A stretch of DNA of 5,911 nucleotides, taken from positions 1-5,911 of the forward strand of contig JAIOTL010000264.1 in assembly GCA_021106775.1 (NCBI GenBank), given 5' to 3'. Numbering within the stretch: position 1 is the first letter of the stretch; each line of letters starts with the position of its first letter. Both the position numbers and the translations under genes were made by a program. Of the stretch, positions 5,426 to 5,911 are shown one piece after another. Below the pieces are notes generated by a model that was not told where the DNA came from, searched no databases, and saw only the letters and a list, made by a program, of their open reading frames with translations. Source of the stretch: Planctomycetota bacterium. Its GTDB lineage: Bacteria > Planctomycetota > UBA8742 > SKZP01 > JAIOTL01.

Positions 5426-5911
5426 ATGGAAAAAAGCGAAATTGTAAATATATTGAACGAGAAATTTGCGGATAAAATCATTGAAACGCCTGAAAATACA
5501 ATTGATGCAACAATTATAATTAAACCAGAACATTTAATTGAAATCGTCGAAATCATCAAAACTGACGAGCAATTGCTCCTAAACGTTTGCCACTCGATTT
5601 CAGGAGTTGACTACGATAAAACCTCACCCCTGGGCATCACATATCATTTTGTGAGTTATAAATTCCATCATTGGTTAACATTGAAAGTTCAATTCGAAAG
5701 TCGAGATGGCTGTGCAGTCGAGAGCCTCAGCAACATTTTCAGCAGCGCGAACTGGCTTGAACGCGAAGTTTTCGACCTCTACGGAATAACATTCACAAAT
5801 CATCCCGACCTACGCAGAATACTCACACCTGACGACTGGGAAGGTCATCCTCTACGAAAAGACTACGAAATGCCTGAAACTTATCAGAACGTCAAAAACA
5901 AGCCAGAAAAC
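5426..5911 (+). CDS. nuoC: NADH-quinone oxidoreductase subunit C, 3' end outside the window
   Basis: NuoC (the 30-kDa subunit) is a peripheral-arm protein without cofactors that packs against NuoD and NuoB in complex I. The frame opens at ATG 5426, starting MEKSEIVNILNEKF, and stays open for 162 codons to the window edge, so the gene is partial only by truncation. The diagnostic family segment is present: NWLEREVFDLYGITFTNHPD (109-128), followed by LRRILTPDDWEGHPLRKDY (129-147). This corresponds to the family signature E-R-E-x-x-D-x-x-G-x-x-F and the WxGHPLRKDY loop. Few residues should be missing, unless nuoC is fused to nuoD as in some lineages; the sequence ends before this can be seen. 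GGGGA lies ahead of the start, 11 bp after the nuoB stop, so the two are co-transcribed and probably translationally linked. Confidence 0.95.
   Translation, partial: MEKSEIVNILNEKFADKIIETPENTIDATIIIKPEHLIEIVEIIKTDEQLLLNVCHSISGVDYDKTSPLGITYHFVSYKFHHWLTLKVQFESRDGCAVESLSNIFSSANWLEREVFDLYGITFTNHPDLRRILTPDDWEGHPLRKDYEMPETYQNVKNKPEN

Overview
The window is a 5.9 kb chromosomal segment of a low-to-moderate GC bacterium. It is most likely a member of the Bacteroidota/Chlorobiota (FCB) group, perhaps an Ignavibacteria- or Kapabacteria-like lineage. The lineage call rests on a nuo-operon promoter matching the Bacteroidota-type pattern TTTG-N19-TAnnTTTG, on exclusive TAA stops, and on the style of the NuoB and S15 proteins. 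Strong Shine-Dalgarno sequences before several genes fit Chlorobi/Ignavibacteria better than classical Bacteroidetes. The lineage is an inference from the sequence alone.

Layout, left to right. (1) Positions 123-1, minus strand: the first 41 codons of a gene whose reading frame looks like the N-terminus of a methylmalonyl-CoA mutase large subunit, carrying an in-frame TAA at codon 9. (2) Positions 124-289: a divergent regulatory gap. (3) Positions 290-622, plus strand: a small two-helix membrane protein of unknown function, ending 4 bp from the end of the next, convergent gene. (4) Positions 2342-627, minus strand: a tandem-duplicated ABC-2 type permease without an adjacent ATPase gene. (5) Positions 2343-2811: a gene-free stretch with three copies of a dispersed TCATTGCGAG...GAAGCGAAG repeat, two of them inverted as the ends of a roughly 220 bp MITE-like unit. 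(6) Positions 3081-2812, minus strand: rpsO (ribosomal protein S15), full family length of 89 codons but with an in-frame TAG at codon 61. (7) Positions 3784-3218, minus strand: a membrane-anchored TlpA/ResA-like thioredoxin with a WCAPC active site. (8) Positions 4523-3885, minus strand: an unrecognised 212-residue acidic protein. (9) Positions 4635-5911, plus strand: nuoB and the start of nuoC, two subunits of the respiratory NADH dehydrogenase (complex I). NuoB has an unusual Lys/Glu-rich C-terminal tail.

These are mostly independent housekeeping units. The only clear functional pair is nuoB-nuoC: NuoB carries the terminal iron-sulfur cluster N2, and NuoC is its partner in the peripheral arm. 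I see no defence system, CRISPR array, RNA gene or complete transposon. The most surprising observations are the two premature in-frame stops, one in rpsO and one in the mutase-like gene. Both are explained by a single C-to-T change in a glutamine codon. They could be real pseudogenisation, recoding (plausible only for the TAG), or sequence error; the sequence alone cannot decide.
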